A stretch of 13,816 nucleotides of DNA. It comes from Clostridiales bacterium. GTDB lineage: Bacteria > Bacillota > Clostridia > Oscillospirales > Acutalibacteraceae. The notes beneath the pieces are model-generated. The model was given only the letters and a program-made list of their open reading frames with translations. It searched no databases and was not told where the DNA came from. Made by a program: the position numbers and the translations under genes. Shown here one piece after another: positions 1-7,722 of this stretch. The stretch covers positions 1 through 13,816 of the forward strand of contig JAAYWU010000004.1 of NCBI GenBank assembly GCA_012516295.1, read 5' to 3'. Numbering within the stretch: position 1 is the stretch's first letter; every line of letters starts with the position of its first letter.

Positions 1-863
1 GGGAACACATCGCCCGCCCGAACCTGACGGCGTGCCAGGACGGCTGGCGGCGCCTGAACACGAACAAGGCGGCGGTTGTCAGCCGGTTTGTGCTGATTAT
101 CGTCATCCTCCTTGCGATTTTCGGTCCGGTTTTCGCAAAGCATACCTACTTCGATACCGATTATTCGCGGATTTATCAATCCCCGAGCGCTGCCTACCCC
201 TTCGGCACCGACCAGTTCGGCCGCGACCAGTGGGCGCGTATCTGGCAGGGCACGCGGATTTCACTTTTAATCGCCTTTGCCGCCGCGTTCATCGACCTGT
301 TTATCGGCGTAACGTTCGGCGCGGTTTCGGCTCTGTTCGGCGGCAGGGTGGACGCGATCATGCAGCGTATCATTGAAGTCCTTGTCGGCGTTCCGCAGCT
401 GATTATCGTTATATTACTGATGATGGTCATGCCCGCCGGAATCTGGACAATCGTTCTGGCGCTTTCCATTACCGGATGGGTGAACATGGCGCGTCTGGTG
501 CGCGCGCAGATTCTGAAGCTGAAAAACCAGGAATTTGTCCTGGCCGCCCGCGTGCTGGGTACCAGCAACCGGGATATCATCTTAAAGCACCTTATTCCGA
601 ATACCGTCGGCGTTATTGTTATCAACGCCATGTTCGACATCCCGTCGGCGATTTTCACCGAAGCGTTTTTAAGCTTTATCGGAATCGGTCTGGCGGAGCC
701 GAACGCCTCGCTGGGGGTTCTGATCAACAACGGGTATCAGGTTTTGCAGAATTTCCCGTACCTGCTGATCTTCCCCGCTCTGGTCATTATTTTAATCATG
801 GTTTGTTTCAGTATTCTGGGCGACGGGTTGCGCGACGCGCTTGACCCCAGAATGAGACAGTGA
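1..863 (+). CDS. dppC: Dipeptide/oligopeptide ABC transporter permease, OppC/DppC family (5' end outside window)
   Basis: Inner-membrane permease of a peptide-type ABC importer. The frame is open from the first bases (codons from base 3, reading EHIARPNLTACQDGWRRLNTN), which is the typical N-terminal OppC segment before the first helix, so the gene starts upstream of the window and the GTG at 90 is internal. About six hydrophobic helices follow: a first one (VSRFVLIIVILLAIFGPVF), then an external loop with FGTDQFGRDQ, then five more forming the permease domain. The EAA loop that contacts the ATPase is EFVLAARVLGTSNRDIILKHL, at about 531-593. The C-terminus, GDGLRDALDPRMRQ, is the standard end of this family. 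The next gene starts 11 nt downstream and encodes the matching ATPase. The partner permease (DppB) and binding protein (DppA) are presumably to the left. The family is certain; the choice between dipeptides, oligopeptides, nickel or other substrates cannot be made from this subunit. Confidence 0.93.
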   Translation, partial: EHIARPNLTACQDGWRRLNTNKAAVVSRFVLIIVILLAIFGPVFAKHTYFDTDYSRIYQSPSAAYPFGTDQFGRDQWARIWQGTRISLLIAFAAAFIDLFIGVTFGAVSALFGGRVDAIMQRIIEVLVGVPQLIIVILLMMVMPAGIWTIVLALSITGWVNMARLVRAQILKLKNQEFVLAARVLGTSNRDIILKHLIPNTVGVIVINAMFDIPSAIFTEAFLSFIGIGLAEPNASLGVLINNGYQVLQNFPYLLIFPALVIILIMVCFSILGDGLRDALDPRMRQ

Positions 864-874
864 GGAGGGCCGCA

Positions 875-1882
875 ATGAGCAGTTTATTGGAAGTAGAAAA
901 CCTGCATGTGCATATTAAGACGCAGCTTGGCGTTGTCCAGGCGGTGCGCGGCGTCAGCTTCTCGCTGGAAAAAGGGGAACCCCTCGCCATTGTGGGCGAG
1001 TCCGGTTCGGGAAAATCCATCACCGTTAAAGGAATTATGGGGCTTCTGCCGAACAACGGCAGCGTGGCCGAAGGCGTGGTCCGCATGGAAGGCCGGGAGC
1101 TTACCACGCTTCCCGAACGCGAAATGCAGAAAATCCGCGGCGAAGAAATTTCGATGATTTTCCAGGACCCGATGACCTCGCTGAGCCCGACGATGCCCGT
1201 CGGCAAGCAGATAATGGAAGTCATTCACGAGCATCATCCCGAGCTTTCCAAGGAAACGCTGAAGGAGCGGGCAATCGAGCAAATCCGCTTAGTCGGCCTT
1301 TCCAATCCGGAAACCCGCTTCGGGCAGTACCCCCATCAGCTTTCCGGCGGCATGCGCCAGCGCGTGATTATTGCAATCGCGCTTGCGTGCAACCCGAAAA
1401 TCCTGATTGCGGACGAACCCACCACCGCGCTGGATGTTACCATTCAGGCGCAGATTCTGGATTTAATGAAAGAGCTGCAGGGGAAAATCGATACATCTAT
1501 TATCCTGATTACCCATAATCTGGGCGTGGTTGCGAATATTGCAGACCGCGTGGCCGTTATGTACGGCGGCAGGCTGGTGGAAACCGGCGGCCTGCGCGAC
1601 CTGTTTTACGAAACCGCACATCCCTATACAAAGGGCCTGCTGGCTTCCATTCCGAAGCTGCACGAGCACAACCAGCAGCTCTTTTCCATTCCGGGCACGC
1701 CGCCCGACCTGATGGACCCGCCGAAGGGCTGTCCGTTTGCCGCCCGCTGCCCGCATACAATGAAGGTGTGTCAGGAATATATGCCGGAATACACCAACCT
1801 TTCCGGCACCCACAAAGCCGCGTGCTGGCTTTTGGACGAACGCGCGAAAAAGCAGGGAAAGGACGGTGCGGACAATGCCTGA
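875..1882 (+). CDS. dppD: Peptide ABC transporter ATP-binding protein, DppD/OppD type
   Basis: Cytoplasmic ATPase subunit that powers the peptide importer, working as a heterodimer with the next gene product. 335 residues, the usual length. Walker A is GESGSGKS (41-48), the ABC signature LSGGMRQR begins at residue 156, and the Walker B acidic pair is D180-E181 (followed by PTTALD). The switch histidine lies in ITHNLG. The C-terminal oligopeptide-transporter extension carries C286, C292, C299 and C317. This spacing is typical of DppD/OppD, and in the family it is associated with an iron-sulfur cluster. I chose ATG 875 over GTG 860 because GAGGAGG at 862-868 is correctly spaced for 875 and the family N-terminus is L-L-E-V-E-N-L. 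The stop codon lies inside the start of the following gene, so the two ATPases are translationally coupled. Substrate range is not readable from the ATPase. Confidence 0.94.
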   Translation: MSSLLEVENLHVHIKTQLGVVQAVRGVSFSLEKGEPLAIVGESGSGKSITVKGIMGLLPNNGSVAEGVVRMEGRELTTLPEREMQKIRGEEISMIFQDPMTSLSPTMPVGKQIMEVIHEHHPELSKETLKERAIEQIRLVGLSNPETRFGQYPHQLSGGMRQRVIIAIALACNPKILIADEPTTALDVTIQAQILDLMKELQGKIDTSIILITHNLGVVANIADRVAVMYGGRLVETGGLRDLFYETAHPYTKGLLASIPKLHEHNQQLFSIPGTPPDLMDPPKGCPFAARCPHTMKVCQEYMPEYTNLSGTHKAACWLLDERAKKQGKDGADNA

Positions 1883-2855
1883 GGAGAAAGTCATTTTACA
1901 GGTAAAAAACCTGAAACGGTACTTTAACGTTGGGAAAAATCAGACGCTGAAAGCGGTGGACGACGTCAGCTTTTCCATTTACAGGGGCGAGACATTCGGC
2001 CTGGTCGGGGAGTCCGGCTGCGGAAAATCCACGCTGGGCCGCACGATCATCCGGCTGTACAGCGCCACCGGCGGAACCGTTCTGTTCGACGGCGCGGACG
2101 TGTTCGGGAAAATGAGCGCCGCGCAGAGCCACGAGCTTTCCCGGCGCATGCAGATGATTTTTCAGGACCCGTACGCTTCCCTGAATCCCCGCATGAAGGT
2201 CATGGACATCATCGCAGAGGGCATCGACGCGCACCATCTGGCCAAATCGGCGCAGGAGCGCGCCCAGATGGTGGTTGACCTGCTGGAGGTTGTCGGCTTG
2301 CAGGAAGAGCATGCCAACCGCTTCCCGCACGAATTTTCCGGCGGGCAGCGCCAGCGCATCGGCATCGCCCGCGCGCTTGCGGTGAACCCGGACTTTATCA
2401 TCGCCGACGAACCGATTTCCGCGCTGGATGTGTCCATTCAGGCGCAGGTAATCAACCTTTTGAAGAAACTGCAGGATGAACGGAAGCTGACGTACCTGTT
2501 CATCGCGCACGATCTTTCCATGGTAAAGTACATCAGCGACCGCGTGGGGGTTATGTACCTTGGCAGCATGACCGAGCTTGCGGAAAGCAAGGAACTGTTT
2601 GACAATCCGCTGCATCCCTATACGCAGGCCCTGCTTTCCGCCATCCCCCTTCCGGACCCGGACCTGGAGCAGTCCCGCAAGCGTGTGCCGCTGCAGGGAA
2701 GCATCCCCAGCCCGATCAACCTGCCGGAATGCTGCCACTTCTGCTCGCGCTGCCCGAAAGCGACGGAGCGGTGCCGGAAAGAAACGCCGAAGATGACCGA
2801 GGTACGGCCGGGGCATTTTGTGGCCTGCCACTTGATAAAACCCGGGCAGGAATAG
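1875..2855 (+). CDS. dppF: Peptide ABC transporter ATP-binding protein, DppF/OppF type
   Basis: Second ATPase of the peptide importer, 326 residues. Walker A is GESGCGKS (45-52), the signature FSGGQRQR begins at residue 154, and Walker B ends at D178-E179 followed by PISALDVS. The switch motif is IAHDLS. The C-terminal Cys cluster has the same spacing as in the upstream ATPase (C287, C293, C300, C318), plus two additional cysteines at 286 and 290. I chose ATG 1875, eight bases before the end of the upstream gene, because GGGAAAGGACGG precedes it and the translation [16 protein letters not shown] matches the family; GTG 1866 is less likely. DppF-type features (Q-loop FQDPYASLNPRM) distinguish it from the DppD-type partner ([12 protein letters not shown]). 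It ends 28 nt before the transglutaminase-like gene, in the same apparent operon. Confidence 0.94.
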   Translation: MPEEKVILQVKNLKRYFNVGKNQTLKAVDDVSFSIYRGETFGLVGESGCGKSTLGRTIIRLYSATGGTVLFDGADVFGKMSAAQSHELSRRMQMIFQDPYASLNPRMKVMDIIAEGIDAHHLAKSAQERAQMVVDLLEVVGLQEEHANRFPHEFSGGQRQRIGIARALAVNPDFIIADEPISALDVSIQAQVINLLKKLQDERKLTYLFIAHDLSMVKYISDRVGVMYLGSMTELAESKELFDNPLHPYTQALLSAIPLPDPDLEQSRKRVPLQGSIPSPINLPECCHFCSRCPKATERCRKETPKMTEVRPGHFVACHLIKPGQE

Positions 2856-2883
2856 CAGAATAAGGTGTGAAGGAGATATGGAT

Positions 2884-5436
2884 ATGTATTTTTCACAGGC
2901 GCTGCGGGACAGGATTCACCAGCAGTTTATGGAATCCAAAGCAACCCTGGGATCTGACGGCGAAGTGATTGTGGAACGGATGCGCGGCTGCAGCGAAGAC
3001 GAGCGCACGATTCTGGAGTTTTTCTACAGCACTATGCCCGCAAGCGATATCGGGGATTATGATTTTTCCCTTTATCAGAAATTTGCGCAGTTCGGGCTGT
3101 CCGTTTGGGAGAATCCCTTTTGGGAAAGCCGGATTCCGGAAGATATTTTCTTGAATTATGTGGTTTCATACCGTATAAATAATGAAGCGATTGAGGACTG
3201 CCGCCCGCTTTTCCGAAAGGAACTGGCGGACCGCGGCCGCGGAAAAATCATGAAGGAAGCCGCGCTGGAGGTCAACATCTGGTGCGCCGAGCACGTAACC
3301 TATCAGGCGACGGACGACCGCACTGTTTCGCCGCTTACGGTGATGAAATCCTCTTACGGGCGCTGCGGCGAGGAATCCACCTTTGCGGTGACCGCCCTGC
3401 GCAGCGTCGGGATTCCGGCGCGCCAGATTTACGCGCCGCGCTGGGCGCACTGCGACGACAACCATGCGTGGGTCGAGGTCTGGTGCGACGGGGACTGGTA
3501 TTTCCTCGGCGCGTGCGAGCCGGAGCCGGTTTTAAACCGGGGATGGTTTACCGAAGCCGCCGCGCGCTCCATGCTGATGACCTGCAAGGCGTTTCTGCCC
3601 TCGCAGGACGAGGAGGAGATTACCCGCGACGGCTGTACCCTCTATTTAAATGAACTCAAACGCTATGCGGAGAACCGCCGCTTTACGGTTACGGTCAAAA
3701 ATCCCGAACCGCTTGCGGGCGTGACCGTCCACTTTGAGTTTCTGAACGGTTCCGAATTTTCGCCGATTGCTTCCGTAAAAACGGATGAGGCGGGCCGCGC
3801 GTCCGTAACGCTCGGTTTCGGCAGCATCCATATTCACGCGGTGAAGGACGGGCGTTTTGCCGAGGCTTTTGTCGACACGGAAGAAACGGATTCGATCGAA
3901 ATCGACTTTGCCCGCGCGGTGGCCGAAGAGCCGGACGCACAGGAGGACTTCGTTTTCCGCGCGCCGAAGGACAGCTCCCGCAATTTCATTGCGCTGACAG
4001 AGGAGCAGAAGGAAAAAAGACGGACGGTCATCCACCAGGCCGACCAAAAGCGCAAGGAATACGCCGCCGGTTTCTATAATAAGGAAAAGGCGGACGCGCT
4101 TGCCGCCCGCTTTGCAGACCCGCAGAAGGTGCGGGAGCTTCTGAAATCGGCGGAGGGCAATTTCCCGGAGGTTTACGGCTTCCTGTCCATGGACTTCGGG
4201 GAGGAAAACCGCGAGCTTCAAATAAAAATGCTTTGCTCTTTAATGAAAAAGGACCTGCGCGATGTTCGCGCCGCGCTCCTCGAGGAGCATTTCCGCGAAG
4301 CGCTTCCTTACCGCGGGGATTTCCCGGAAAATGTCTTTGTTCCCTATATCCTGTGCCCGCGCGTGTATCTGGAGCAGCTTTCCGAATACCGCCGATTCCT
4401 TTCCGGGCTGTTTGACAAGCCGACGGCGGATTCCTTCCGTAAAAACCCAAAAGATGTATGGGCATATGTCAGCAAGTATCAGGTCAGCGCCGACAGGCAG
4501 AGCGAGCGCCTGATTGCAACGCCCGTATGCGTTGTACGCACCGGGCAGGGCGGGGAGATGGACCGCAGGGTGCTGTTTACCGCAATCTGCCGCACGCTCG
4601 GGATTCCGGCGCGCTTGAATCCGGTGGACATGGCGCCCCAGTATTACCGCGACGGCGCGTTCCACAATGTGCAGGAGGAAGAGGAACGCGCAGAGGAAGC
4701 GAAACTCACCCTGCTGGGGAACGGGGAAAAATGGGCTTACCTGCACAACTGGACGCTGGCTGTGCTGAAGGACGGCGAGTACCAGACGCTGGAGCTTTCC
4801 AACGCCGCATGGGAAAACGGAACGCTCACGCTGTCCCTTAATCCGGGCGCGTACCGCCTGCTGACTTCCAGCCGCACGCCGAACGGCAACCAGTTCGCGA
4901 AAAAATACTGCTTCCGGCTAAACGCGGGCGAAGCAAAAGAGCTTTCAATCGAACTGTGCAAAACAGAGGTAAGCGACCTGATTCAGGACATTCCGCTCCT
5001 GCCGTTCCAGATTTACAATGACCGCAGCGAGCCGGTTCCGGCGGATTCCGTTCTCGGCGCGGGGACCGCGCTGGTTGTCTGGCTGGAGGAAGGCCGCGAG
5101 CCCACCGAGCATATTTTAAATGAGTTTATTGAGGCGAAAGACGCGCTGAATGCCGCGGACTGCAAGCTTCTGTTCCTTATCCAGAGTTCCGCCGCGTGGA
5201 AGAACGCGACCTTTGCAAAAGCGAAGGAGGCCCTTCCCGCCGCCCTGGTGCATTGTGCCGACTTTGCGGAAACCGCGGTGCCGATGGCCCGCAGGATGTT
5301 CGTAGACCCGGACAAACTTCCGCTTGCCGTTGTTTGCCGCGGCGGGCGCGGTGTGTACGCCTCCAGCGGATATAACGTGGGCATTGCCGATTTGCTTCTG
5401 AAGATTATTGATGCCGCAAATCAACAAGCCGGGTGA
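2884..5436 (+). CDS. Multidomain transglutaminase-family protein with Ig-like and thioredoxin-like domains
   Basis: 850 residues, with no signal peptide or membrane helix, so probably cytoplasmic. An N-terminal helical region (about 1-140) precedes a transglutaminase core: nucleophile C161 in GRCGEES, H194 in DNHAWVEVW, then WYFLGACEPEP. The third catalytic position (Asp after WYFL in most families) is G209 here, with E212 close by. An Ig-like domain follows at about 264-330, then a charged helical linker. A second transglutaminase-like core (about 535-640) repeats the first: GQGGEMDRRVLFTAICRTLGIPAR resembles the C161 region but has G556 in place of the Cys; H621 in LHNW may match H194. The last 135 residues look like a thioredoxin fold (LVVWLEEG, DKLPLAVVCRGGRGVY, SSGYNVG) without a CxxC. 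The start at 2884 is chosen because AGGAG at 2871-2875 is 8 nt away; it is only 2 nt from ATG 2878. It is the last gene before a terminator. A role in cutting or modifying imported peptides or glycopeptides is an inference. Confidence 0.85.
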   Translation: MYFSQALRDRIHQQFMESKATLGSDGEVIVERMRGCSEDERTILEFFYSTMPASDIGDYDFSLYQKFAQFGLSVWENPFWESRIPEDIFLNYVVSYRINNEAIEDCRPLFRKELADRGRGKIMKEAALEVNIWCAEHVTYQATDDRTVSPLTVMKSSYGRCGEESTFAVTALRSVGIPARQIYAPRWAHCDDNHAWVEVWCDGDWYFLGACEPEPVLNRGWFTEAAARSMLMTCKAFLPSQDEEEITRDGCTLYLNELKRYAENRRFTVTVKNPEPLAGVTVHFEFLNGSEFSPIASVKTDEAGRASVTLGFGSIHIHAVKDGRFAEAFVDTEETDSIEIDFARAVAEEPDAQEDFVFRAPKDSSRNFIALTEEQKEKRRTVIHQADQKRKEYAAGFYNKEKADALAARFADPQKVRELLKSAEGNFPEVYGFLSMDFGEENRELQIKMLCSLMKKDLRDVRAALLEEHFREALPYRGDFPENVFVPYILCPRVYLEQLSEYRRFLSGLFDKPTADSFRKNPKDVWAYVSKYQVSADRQSERLIATPVCVVRTGQGGEMDRRVLFTAICRTLGIPARLNPVDMAPQYYRDGAFHNVQEEEERAEEAKLTLLGNGEKWAYLHNWTLAVLKDGEYQTLELSNAAWENGTLTLSLNPGAYRLLTSSRTPNGNQFAKKYCFRLNAGEAKELSIELCKTEVSDLIQDIPLLPFQIYNDRSEPVPADSVLGAGTALVVWLEEGREPTEHILNEFIEAKDALNAADCKLLFLIQSSAAWKNATFAKAKEALPAALVHCADFAETAVPMARRMFVDPDKLPLAVVCRGGRGVYASSGYNVGIADLLLKIIDAANQQAG

Positions 5437-5457
5437 TTTTCCTTTTTGCCCGGTCAC

Positions 5458-5493
5458 AAAAAACGCATAACCTGTGCGGTTATGCGTTTTTTT
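5458..5493 (+). terminator. Intrinsic terminator of the peptide-transport operon
   Basis: A perfect 12-bp stem (5461-5472 with 5478-5489) closes a 5-nt loop TGTGC and runs directly into a T-run at 5487-5493. An A-run at 5458-5463 lets the stem extend to about 15 bp and means the element could also work on the opposite strand. It starts 21 nt after the stop codon of the transglutaminase-family gene, so it separates that operon from the hydrogenase operon. Confidence 0.93.
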
Positions 5494-5503
5494 CGCTTGG
5501 GTT

Positions 5504-5534
5504 TTGTCAGATTTATATTCCGTTTTGTTATAAT
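5504..5534 (+). promoter_or_regulatory. Candidate sigma-70 promoter with extended -10, upstream of the ech-hyp operon
   Basis: The -10 is a perfect TATAAT (5529-5534) preceded by TG plus one base, giving a full extended -10 (TGTTATAAT, 5526-5534). A -35-like TTGTCA (5504-5509) matches five of six bases but is 19 nt away, two more than optimal; the extended -10 can compensate. The start would be near 5541. The -10 lies inside an imperfect dyad, TTTGTTA-TAAT-TGACAAA (5524-5541), so a repressor could sit on it. This is a sequence match only. Confidence 0.55.
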
Positions 5535-5740
5535 TGACAAAGGAGCCTGCCCTTTTTGCACCTTTTACATAAAATACGTCAATAAATCGAGCGAAAAAGG
5601 GTAAATATTAATCTTGCGTTTTTGCACAAATGTGACTATTATTATATCTGTGTCCGTTGTTGAAAGCGACATTAATATATTTTTTTGGGATTTAATACAG
5701 AAAATAAAATGAATTTTTTGGAGAAACTTTTTATTTTTTT

Positions 5741-5758
5741 GTGTTAAATTCCTAACAA
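5741..5758 (+). promoter_or_regulatory. Candidate Rex operator (redox-sensing repressor) before echA
   Basis: GTGTTAA-ATTC-CTAACAA is an inverted repeat that matches 12 of the 14 fixed positions of the known Rex consensus TTGTTAA-N4-TTAACAA, with the exact 4-nt spacing. The mismatches are the first base and the first base of the right half. It lies 31 nt before the chosen echA start and upstream of its ribosome binding site. Rex represses fermentative and hydrogenase genes when NADH/NAD+ is low, so it makes sense here. A weak -10-like TTAAAT (5744-5749) overlaps it, which would fit repression by occlusion. Confidence 0.65.
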
Positions 5759-5789
5759 TCTGCATGGGAAATGCGGAGAATACGTACAC

Positions 5790-7721
5790 ATGGGAGAAAT
5801 GGTGGTAATTATGGAAATGATAGCAACGCTAATGGTCTTTCCCTTTCTTGCGGCTTTGCTGATTGCCCTTGTAAAACCGGGCAAGCTGCGGGACGGACTC
5901 ATTTATTGCAGCAGCATCGTGATTGTTGCAACGGTTTTGCTGCTTTGCGTGAGTTCGCTGCAAAGCGGAGGGACGCAGTCCTATCTATTGGAAACACAGA
6001 TGATCGACCGGTTTTTTATGGTTGTGGAACTCGGTCTGATGGGGCTTGTGTTTTACTATGGTATACGGTTTAAGAGATGGTATGTGCTTTTGCTGTCCGC
6101 GGCGGGGACACTTCCCGTCGTGTGGCTGGAAATTGCCGGCCTGAGCGCGGAGGGCGGGGAACACATTGTGGTGGACCACCTCACCCTGATCATGTGCCTG
6201 GTTGTCGGCATTGTCGGTGCCCTGATCTGCGTTTACGCGGTCGGGTATATAAAGGATTATCATAAGCGCCATACGCAGTGTAAAGAACGGTCCTCGTTCT
6301 TCCTCTCCATGCTGTTTGTCTTTATGGGGGCGATGTTCGGGCTGATTTTCTCGAGCAATCTCACCTGGATTTATTTCTTCTGGGAAATCACAACGCTGTG
6401 CTCGTTCCTGCTGATCGGCTACACCCAGACCGAGGAAGCGATCAACAATTCCTTCCGCGCACTCTGGATGAACCTTCTGGGCGGCATAGGCTTTTCCCTC
6501 GCAATTCTGTACAGCTCCATCGCGCTGCACATTGCGAACCTGCAGGATCTGGTCGCCATGGCGGCGGACAACTGGGCGGTTATCATTCCGGTGACCCTTC
6601 TGTCCTTTGCAGCGCTGACAAAAAGCGCGCAGATGCCGTTTTCCCGCTGGCTTCTCGGCGCAATGGTTGCGCCTACGCCGACTTCGGCGCTGTTGCACTC
6701 GGCAACCATGGTAAAAGCAGGCGTTTATCTGCTCATCCGGCTGGCGCCCGCCCTTCACGGCAACCTTGTCGGGGTGATGGTGACCTGTATCGGCGGCTTT
6801 ACCTTCTTTGCGGCTTCGCTGCTCGCCATTTCGCAGAGCGATGGCAAAAAGGTTCTTGCCTATTCCACAATTTCGAATCTGGGATTGATTACCGCATGTG
6901 CAGGCGTCGGGCTGCAAGAGGCGGTCTGGGCCGCGACCCTTTTGCTGGTATTCCACGCGGTGTCCAAATCCCTTCTGTTCCTTTCCGTCGGCGCGGTGGA
7001 AAACAGCACCGGCAGCCGGAACATTGAAGATATGCACGGCCTGATCGTCCGCCTTCCGAAGCTGGCGTTCGTTATGATTGTCGGTATCTGCGGCATGTTC
7101 CTTGCCCCGTTCGGAATGCTGATTTCCAAATGGGCCGCGTTAAAGGCGTTCGTCGATTCCAAGAGCGTCTGGCTTGTCGTGTTTTTGGTTTTCGGCAGCG
7201 CGAGCACGCTGTTTTACTGGGGAAAATGGCTCGGCAAGCTGGTTGCCGTTATCCATCGCTCCGAACAGCTCAAGGACACCGTGCGCAAGAGCGAGAAGGT
7301 CTCCCTTTACACGCTTACCTTCCTCGTCATCGCGCTGGGCATCCTTTTCCCGGTATTTTCCGGCGTTTTCGTCGAGCCGTTCCTGGCACAGATGTTTAAT
7401 GCTACCATCGTGGCGCTTATCAGCGGAAGCGATATCAACGCCATGCTTCTGATGCTGTGCATGATTGTAATTCTTCCGGTTACGGTGAATCTGCTTACGT
7501 TCGGCAAGGAAAATAAAATGGTCATTTCCTATATGGCGGGCGTTAACCGCGGCGATGACCGCACATTTGTCGACTCCTTCGGACAGGAAAAATCCATGTA
7601 TCTTGCAAACTGGTATATGGACGAATATTTCGGCGAAAAGAAGCTTTTAAAGCCGTCGCTCGTGTTGGCTTCGGCAATCATGGTTATTCTTATGATTCTA
7701 GCGATTGGAGGCGCCATCTGA
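5790..7721 (+). CDS. echA: Ech hydrogenase membrane subunit EchA (NuoL/MrpA-like ion-translocating subunit)
   Basis: Large integral membrane subunit of the energy-converting [NiFe] hydrogenase, which couples ferredoxin-driven proton reduction to H+ or Na+ export. 643 residues with about 14-16 hydrophobic helices, homologous to the antiporter-like subunits of complex I (NuoL). Two conserved charged residues of the ion path are visible: E199 in FFWEITTLCSFLLIGY and K278 in ALTKSAQMPFSRWLLGAM, followed by the family motif APTPTSALLHSATMVKAGVYL. The C-terminal extension NWYMDEYFGEKKLLKPSLVLASAI resembles the end of EchA. It opens the order echABCDEF, which confirms the assignment. The start is uncertain: ATG 5790 has GGAG 11 nt upstream, while ATG 5811 (M8) has GGTGGT 5 nt upstream and begins at the hydrophobic segment. 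The next gene starts one base after the stop. Expression is probably controlled from the AT-rich region with the Rex-like site. Confidence 0.93.
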   Translation: MGEMVVIMEMIATLMVFPFLAALLIALVKPGKLRDGLIYCSSIVIVATVLLLCVSSLQSGGTQSYLLETQMIDRFFMVVELGLMGLVFYYGIRFKRWYVLLLSAAGTLPVVWLEIAGLSAEGGEHIVVDHLTLIMCLVVGIVGALICVYAVGYIKDYHKRHTQCKERSSFFLSMLFVFMGAMFGLIFSSNLTWIYFFWEITTLCSFLLIGYTQTEEAINNSFRALWMNLLGGIGFSLAILYSSIALHIANLQDLVAMAADNWAVIIPVTLLSFAALTKSAQMPFSRWLLGAMVAPTPTSALLHSATMVKAGVYLLIRLAPALHGNLVGVMVTCIGGFTFFAASLLAISQSDGKKVLAYSTISNLGLITACAGVGLQEAVWAATLLLVFHAVSKSLLFLSVGAVENSTGSRNIEDMHGLIVRLPKLAFVMIVGICGMFLAPFGMLISKWAALKAFVDSKSVWLVVFLVFGSASTLFYWGKWLGKLVAVIHRSEQLKDTVRKSEKVSLYTLTFLVIALGILFPVFSGVFVEPFLAQMFNATIVALISGSDINAMLLMLCMIVILPVTVNLLTFGKENKMVISYMAGVNRGDDRTFVDSFGQEKSMYLANWYMDEYFGEKKLLKPSLVLASAIMVILMILAIGGAI

Positions 7722-7722
7722 C

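Larger units (their letters stand above)
5494..5789 (+). other. AT-rich regulatory region upstream of echA, no gene seen
   Basis: Together with the terminator this is the only gap over 300 nt in the window. It is far richer in A and T than the coding regions on either side, with long T and A tracts around 5680-5740. I see no convincing ORF, tRNA or known riboswitch. It contains the extended -10 promoter candidate, a dyad over it, and the Rex-like operator listed separately. A weaker -35/-10 pair, TTGCGT (5614-5619) and TATTAT (5637-5642) with 17 nt between, is also present but matches only three of six bases in the -35. If transcription starts at the distal promoter, echA would have a leader of about 250 nt. 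Confidence 0.6.

Noticed and set aside
90..863. Permease gene starting with GTG at 90.
   Set aside because: The frame is open to the left edge and encodes the standard N-terminal OppC segment before 90; there is no ribosome binding site at 90. The gene is truncated by the window.
5560..5720. Riboswitch or small RNA in the AT-rich leader.
   Set aside because: No conserved aptamer core or stable extended stem was recognised by eye; the region is mostly A and T tracts.
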